Source of the DNA: Aliarcobacter sp017996075
GTDB taxonomy: Bacteria > Campylobacterota > Campylobacteria > Campylobacterales > Arcobacteraceae
Length of the DNA stretch: 64,000 nucleotides
Direction: 5' to 3' (one strand)
Assembly (NCBI RefSeq): GCF_051062515.1
Contig: NZ_JAMXEK010000003.1
Shown here: positions 59,910-64,000 of the stretch, in pieces
How positions within the stretch are numbered: the stretch's first letter is position 1
How the letters are laid out: each line of letters starts with the position of its first letter
The notes under the pieces: generated by a model
Databases searched by the model: none
What the model was told of the DNA's origin: nothing
What the model saw: only the letters and a program-made list of their open reading frames with translations
Made by a program: the position numbers and the translations under genes

Positions 59910-61210
59910 GATTTCTTCTTAGATGAAAAATGTTTATAAAAATAACCATCAATAGTTTTTGATTTTACTCGTGTTAAATAAAGCTCACCCTTTTTAACAT
60001 CACCCGTTACAGTTGAACCAGCTGCTATTAAAACATCATCTTCAATATTTACAGGAGCAACAAACTGTGTATCACTTCCAACAAAAACATTTTTTCCAAT
60101 AATTGTTTGATGTTTATTTACCCCATCATAATTACAAGTTATTGTTCCACAACCAATATTTGTGCCCTCATCTATAACACAATCTCCAAGATATGATAGA
60201 TGACCTGCTTTTACACCATTTAATTTAGCTTTTTTTGTCTCTACAAAGTTTCCAATATGTGTTTTATTTAGCTCACTATCTGGTCGTATTCTTGCCATTG
60301 GTCCAACATCACTATCTTTTACAATTGAGTCTTCAACTACACTATTTGTTTTTATATGTGAGTTTATAATTTTTGAGTTTCCAAGCAGACTTACACCATT
60401 TTCAATGATACTTTCACCTTCAATAGTAACTCCCTCTTCTATATAAATAGTATCAGGTAATCGAAGAATTACTCCAGCTTTCATAAACTCTTTTTTAATT
60501 CTATTTTGATGAATTACTTCAGCATCTGCAAGTTCTACTTTTGAATTTACACCTTTAAAATTCTCTTCATTTACAACCAAAGGTTTTAACACTTTTCCTT
60601 GACTTATAGCCATTTCTACTAAATCAGTAATGTAGTACTCTTTTTGTGCATTATTGTTATTTAGTTTTGGTAAATTTTCAAGTAAAAACTTTGTTTCAAA
60701 CTGATAAATTCCAGCATTTGCTGTTGTGATTTTTAGTTCATTCTCTGTTGCATCTTTTTGTTCAACTATTTTTTTAACATCTCCATTTTCGATAATTACT
60801 CTTCCATAACCATCTGCACTATCTAATTCTAAAACTGACATTACAATAGTTGCATTTTCTATATCAAATTTTTCTAGCTCACTTGCTTGAATAAGTGGCA
60901 TATCACCATTTAAAACTAAAACTTTCTCATATTTTGGAACGATTCCCATAACAGCACCACCAGTTCCAGGGTAGTTTTTATGGTCTTGAATTACAAAATT
61001 TATGTTTGAAAAATATTTTTCTATTTCAGATTTAACTTTTTCAAATTTATGATATAAAACAACCGTAATATCATCACTTAATTTTAAAGCCTCTTTTATT
61101 GAGTAATAAAGCATTGGTTTTCCAGAGATTTTATGTAAAACCTTTGGTGTATCTGATTTCATTCTTGTTCCTTGACCTGCTGCAAGGATTATTATAGATT
61201 TTTGATTCAA
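59906..61210 (-). CDS. glmU: Bifunctional UDP-N-acetylglucosamine pyrophosphorylase/acetyltransferase
   Basis: GlmU acetylates glucosamine-1-phosphate and then makes UDP-GlcNAc for peptidoglycan and lipid A. The N-terminal uridylyltransferase has LAAGQGTRMKSDTPKVLHK, and the C-terminal half is a left-handed beta-helix with repeated hexapeptides (from about residue 245). The length of 434 residues is slightly short. The start is TTG at 61210 with AAGGA 9-10 bases upstream. The first in-frame ATG (M17) would cut the nucleotide-binding loop. Confidence 0.96.
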   Translation of the reverse strand: MNQKSIIILAAGQGTRMKSDTPKVLHKISGKPMLYYSIKEALKLSDDITVVLYHKFEKVKSEIEKYFSNINFVIQDHKNYPGTGGAVMGIVPKYEKVLVLNGDMPLIQASELEKFDIENATIVMSVLELDSADGYGRVIIENGDVKKIVEQKDATENELKITTANAGIYQFETKFLLENLPKLNNNNAQKEYYITDLVEMAISQGKVLKPLVVNEENFKGVNSKVELADAEVIHQNRIKKEFMKAGVILRLPDTIYIEEGVTIEGESIIENGVSLLGNSKIINSHIKTNSVVEDSIVKDSDVGPMARIRPDSELNKTHIGNFVETKKAKLNGVKAGHLSYLGDCVIDEGTNIGCGTITCNYDGVNKHQTIIGKNVFVGSDTQFVAPVNIEDDVLIAAGSTVTGDVKKGELYLTRVKSKTIDGYFYKHFSSKKKS

Positions 61211-61222
61211 AAAAATTCCTTA

Positions 61223-63166
61223 TTATTTTTTAAGCAAAGCTTCATTTATCTCTTTTTTAAAGTTTGTAACAACTTCAATAAGAGCATTTTTCATCTTACT
61301 ATCACTAATATCTTCTGCTGCAACTAATTTATCAAGTATCTTCTCTTTACTTTTGAAAAATTCAGCTACTTTTTTATTTTTTGGATTGTTATTGTACATC
61401 AAAACTCCAGAAGAGATAAGAGTTATTACAAGTCTAGTATGTCCTAAAATTGCGGCATAGTTTAATATATTAAATCCACTATTATCAGGTTCATTCATAT
61501 TTGCACCTGCTAGAATTAACCATCTTGCAATCTCATAATTTCCTTTCCATTGAGTGTGATGAAGTGCCGTTCTACCGTGGTTATCTTTTATATCAAGATT
61601 TGCTTTTTTTATCATTAATTTTTCAACAATAACCAAATCATCAGCTATTACAGCTTTATGAATAACAGTTCTTCCATCTTTATCTTGAATATCCATATTT
61701 ATTCTATATTTTAGAAAATTCTGTAATCTTTTTATAAAATATGCTTTCAAAGTTCTATCTTCTATTTTTAAACCCTCATCAACCATATACATCAAAGGAG
61801 TATTTCCATCAAAATCTTTTTGGTTTAAATCTACTTTAAACTCAACTAGAATATCAAGAATTTCAAAACTATCATAAGGAACCAAATCAAAAACTATATT
61901 TTTTCCATCTACTCTTGTATAGCTTATATCAGCTTCATAAACTAATAGTTTTTTTAATAAGATATCAAATCCACCATCTTCTTGTATATATTCATCTAAA
62001 CTTTGATTTCTTGTTTTTTCGCCTTTTGAGATTAAGATAAGCTCTATAAGATTGTCTATAATTGTTCTAAAATATTTATCTCTTTGGTTTAAATTTGCAC
62101 CTTTTGAGATTAAAAAATCTATTATTTTATTATTTGAATAGCCCTTTAATACCTCTATATGAAATAAACTTCTGTGATGTTCATCAAAAATATTTAAACT
62201 AGCTCCACAATTTAATAAAAACTCTGCATTTACAAAATTTTTTCTCTCTAATTCTTTTTGTAAAGCAGTTTTTCCATATTTATCTAAAGTATCAACTTTA
62301 AATCCTAATTCAATAATTTGAAGAGCCAAAGATAAGTAATCATCTTTTGGATTTATAAGTATATATCTTTTATCTTCAATATCTTTGTCATATTTTTGTA
62401 AAACCATTATGTAAAAAATTTCATCTAAAATAGTTTTATCATTATCATCAACTATATTTAGATTTACTCCTCTTTTTGCAAGATGTTTTAAAAGTATCTC
62501 ATTTTTCAAACCTTGCAAGATTGTGTTATACAATACATTTTGACCATTTTTATCTAAAATATTTAGATTTATTCCAATATTTATCAAAGCCAAGGCAAGC
62601 CTTAAATCATCTTTTAAAACAGCTTCAAAAAGTGCTGTTTGTCCATTTTTATCTACTGCATTTATATCTTTTACATTGTCAATAACTTTTTTCAAAGTCT
62701 CTAAATTTCCATTTTCTATAGCATCAAAAACTACGTTTCTGCCATCATTATCTTTTATATCAAAATCCAAATTATAGTTTAAAAGTATTTGAAAAACTTT
62801 ATCATTTCCTAAAAGTACACTATCTTGCAATACTGTTCTACCAGCAGAGTTTTTTCTATTTCCATCAAAACCATTGTCTAGTAAAAATTTTATCATCATA
62901 AAATCATATTTTTCACAAGCCTCACTTAGTACTGTTTTACCAAGCTTATCCTCTTTATACATATCTATACCGAGGCTTATCAAAATTTTTATTGCATTAA
63001 AATTTTTTTTAGCAGCAAAGAAAAAAAGATAGTTTCTTCCTTTTTCATCTACATCATTTATATTTACACCATTTGCAATATACTTTTTGAGTTTATCGAT
63101 ATTGATATTTGAAGACATCAACTCTTTTACAAATGCGTCTTCATCGGCCCTAAAAAAACCTAGCAC
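61223..63166 (-). CDS. Ankyrin-repeat protein
   Basis: The 647-residue protein is made almost entirely of ankyrin repeats, about 14-16 by eye, with repeated D-x-x-G-x-T-x-L-x-x-A and GANLN/GINLN motifs from residue 30 to 610. There is no signal peptide and no membrane helix, so it is likely cytoplasmic and binds other proteins. A charged helical end follows. The start is GTG at 63166 with AAGGAA about 7 bases upstream. It precedes glmU by 12 bases. The binding partner is unknown. Confidence 0.85.
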   Translation of the reverse strand: MLGFFRADEDAFVKELMSSNINIDKLKKYIANGVNINDVDEKGRNYLFFFAAKKNFNAIKILISLGIDMYKEDKLGKTVLSEACEKYDFMMIKFLLDNGFDGNRKNSAGRTVLQDSVLLGNDKVFQILLNYNLDFDIKDNDGRNVVFDAIENGNLETLKKVIDNVKDINAVDKNGQTALFEAVLKDDLRLALALINIGINLNILDKNGQNVLYNTILQGLKNEILLKHLAKRGVNLNIVDDNDKTILDEIFYIMVLQKYDKDIEDKRYILINPKDDYLSLALQIIELGFKVDTLDKYGKTALQKELERKNFVNAEFLLNCGASLNIFDEHHRSLFHIEVLKGYSNNKIIDFLISKGANLNQRDKYFRTIIDNLIELILISKGEKTRNQSLDEYIQEDGGFDILLKKLLVYEADISYTRVDGKNIVFDLVPYDSFEILDILVEFKVDLNQKDFDGNTPLMYMVDEGLKIEDRTLKAYFIKRLQNFLKYRINMDIQDKDGRTVIHKAVIADDLVIVEKLMIKKANLDIKDNHGRTALHHTQWKGNYEIARWLILAGANMNEPDNSGFNILNYAAILGHTRLVITLISSGVLMYNNNPKNKKVAEFFKSKEKILDKLVAAEDISDSKMKNALIEVVTNFKKEINEALLKK

Positions 63167-63237
63167 AATACTTTCCTTATTCTAAATATCATCTTTTCAT
63201 CTATCTTCATTATGGATATATTCTATCAAAAAATATA

Positions 63238-64000
63238 TTAAACTCTTTTTCTTCTTCTTGAATAAAAATTATTTTTCTTATCTTCTTTCTCTTTATAAAA
63301 AGGTTTTTCATCTCTTTTTTCATCTATTAAAACACCTTTTAAAGATTTCTCAATAAATCTATTAAAAGATTCTCTCAAAATAAAAGCCTTATCATGGTCA
63401 GGAAAAAGATCAGGTAACTTATAAGAAAGCCAAAGATATAAAGATATTTTTTTTACTTCATCTTCAACCAAAAGCAGATCTTTTTGTGTAATTGCCTTTT
63501 TTGGTAAAGTAATTGATGGTTTATAGTGATTTGGTCTTTTTTTAATAACACTTGCAATATATGAACTATAAGCTTGAACAATAATAGTTGATTTTGTAGT
63601 AATTGGAGCTTGAGCCAAAAGATATTTCTCTTCTAAACTCAAACCATCTTTGCTATCAACAATTCTTGAAGCTTCAAGCATACTAGATAAATTTGCAGCT
63701 TCAAAAGGACCAGCAAATTTCATATTTAAAGCAAAAAAGTTTAGAACTTTTCCTAGTGATTTTGTTTTTAAATGCATTGAAAGATTTTCTAGTTGAGAGT
63801 TATTTATTTTTACTTTAAATGGCGGTTTTATAGTTTTTATTGGTGCTTCGAATTCCTCTTTGATATACTCCAAAACATCTCTTCGTGTAGCACCCAAATA
63901 TCCAGCTTCAAAAAGTCCAAATCTTCCAGCACGACCTGCTATTTGAACTATCTCATTTACACTTATTTTTCTTTTACTAACTCCATCAAATTTTGTATCA
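63238..64000 (-). CDS. SUV3-like superfamily II RNA helicase, 3' part only
   Basis: The gene enters from the right edge; the last 254 codons are present. The first visible residues include FDGVSKRKISVNEIVQIAGR followed by AGRFG, which is helicase motif VI of the SUV3 family. The rest (from about the MGATRRD segment) is the C-terminal region of that family. A lysine/arginine-rich tail ends the protein. SUV3 helicases unwind RNA with exoribonucleases in mitochondria; rnr is at 33259-35115 but is not linked. Motifs I-V lie outside the window. Confidence 0.82.
   Translation of the reverse strand, partial: DTKFDGVSKRKISVNEIVQIAGRAGRFGLFEAGYLGATRRDVLEYIKEEFEAPIKTIKPPFKVKINNSQLENLSMHLKTKSLGKVLNFFALNMKFAGPFEAANLSSMLEASRIVDSKDGLSLEEKYLLAQAPITTKSTIIVQAYSSYIASVIKKRPNHYKPSITLPKKAITQKDLLLVEDEVKKISLYLWLSYKLPDLFPDHDKAFILRESFNRFIEKSLKGVLIDEKRDEKPFYKEKEDKKNNFYSRRRKRV

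Noticed and set aside
1..64000. tRNA, rRNA, riboswitch of a known class, prophage, transposon or defence genes
   Set aside because: I looked through all gaps and gene products and found no cloverleaf, transposase, integrase, nuclease-helicase pair or toxin-antitoxin pair that I could support.

Overview
The window is about 28-30% G+C by eye and nearly all coding. Gene content and order point to a Campylobacterota (epsilonproteobacterial) chromosome, most likely Arcobacter/Aliarcobacter or a close relative. The reasons are the HP0268-type small protein ahead of miaB, an M23 peptidase-lpxC-tsaB-thrB-ylxR-infB-rbfA-rimP-ribD series, ilvC-DUF610-dprA, a SUV3-type helicase, and promoters built as a T-rich stretch plus TG/TATAAT. 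The genus is an inference. No rRNA, tRNA, insertion sequence, prophage, CRISPR array or defence island was seen. No stretch longer than 300 bases lacks a gene; the largest gap, 21833-22098, holds a duplicated structured element.

Layout. 1-6317: the start of rsmE with a coupled membrane protein on the minus strand, then on the plus strand queC-queD-queE (queuosine precursor) and fabG-acpP-fabF-accA (fatty acid synthesis). 6346-16152: a HIT-family hydrolase, divergent from pheS-pheT-aroA-ispH-rpsA-serA-efp. 16198-27638: one long minus-strand run covering NAD synthesis (nadA, nadC), nrnA, a murein peptidase, lpxC, tsaB, thrB, and the ylxR-infB-rbfA-rimP translation group with ribD. 27730-30524: plsY, folB, a c-type cytochrome and prfB. 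30603-32821: rpsR, ssb, rpsF and holA on the minus strand. 32890-38294: fliW, rnr, ilvC, a DUF610 deacetylase-like protein and dprA. 38326-41655: murC with two poorly characterised proteins. 41737-46153: tgt, gatC and an ArsC/Spx-like protein converging on nusA-cysS. 46306-50076: HP0268-like gene, miaB, a DUF374 acyltransferase and a large bitopic membrane protein of unknown role. 50120-55015: mltA, a zinc-ribbon membrane protein and the hrcA-grpE-dnaK heat-shock group (dnaK read last). 55132-64000: a LapG-like protease, truA, an LptF/G permease, a lone A24 peptidase domain, uppS, coaBC, glmU, an ankyrin protein and the end of a SUV3-like helicase.

How the genes work together. Several entries share pathways: queC/D/E supply preQ0 and tgt uses the later preQ1; lpxC and the LptF/G protein serve lipopolysaccharide; murC, glmU, uppS, mltA and the M23 peptidase serve the cell wall; fabG/acpP/fabF/accA/plsY serve lipids. 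Start codons are often not ATG: I count 14 TTG and 3 GTG starts among 67 genes whose start is visible.

The window is mostly core genome, and I do not see a convincing new multi-gene system. The most unusual signals are non-coding: a duplicated, structure-conserving element in front of thrB, and a 90-bp imperfect palindrome between grpE and dnaK. Next are a few orphan proteins: a GspL-like bitopic protein, an RCK_C-domain protein with a possible leaderless transcript, a LapG-like protease, and a cytochrome with His where Met is expected.
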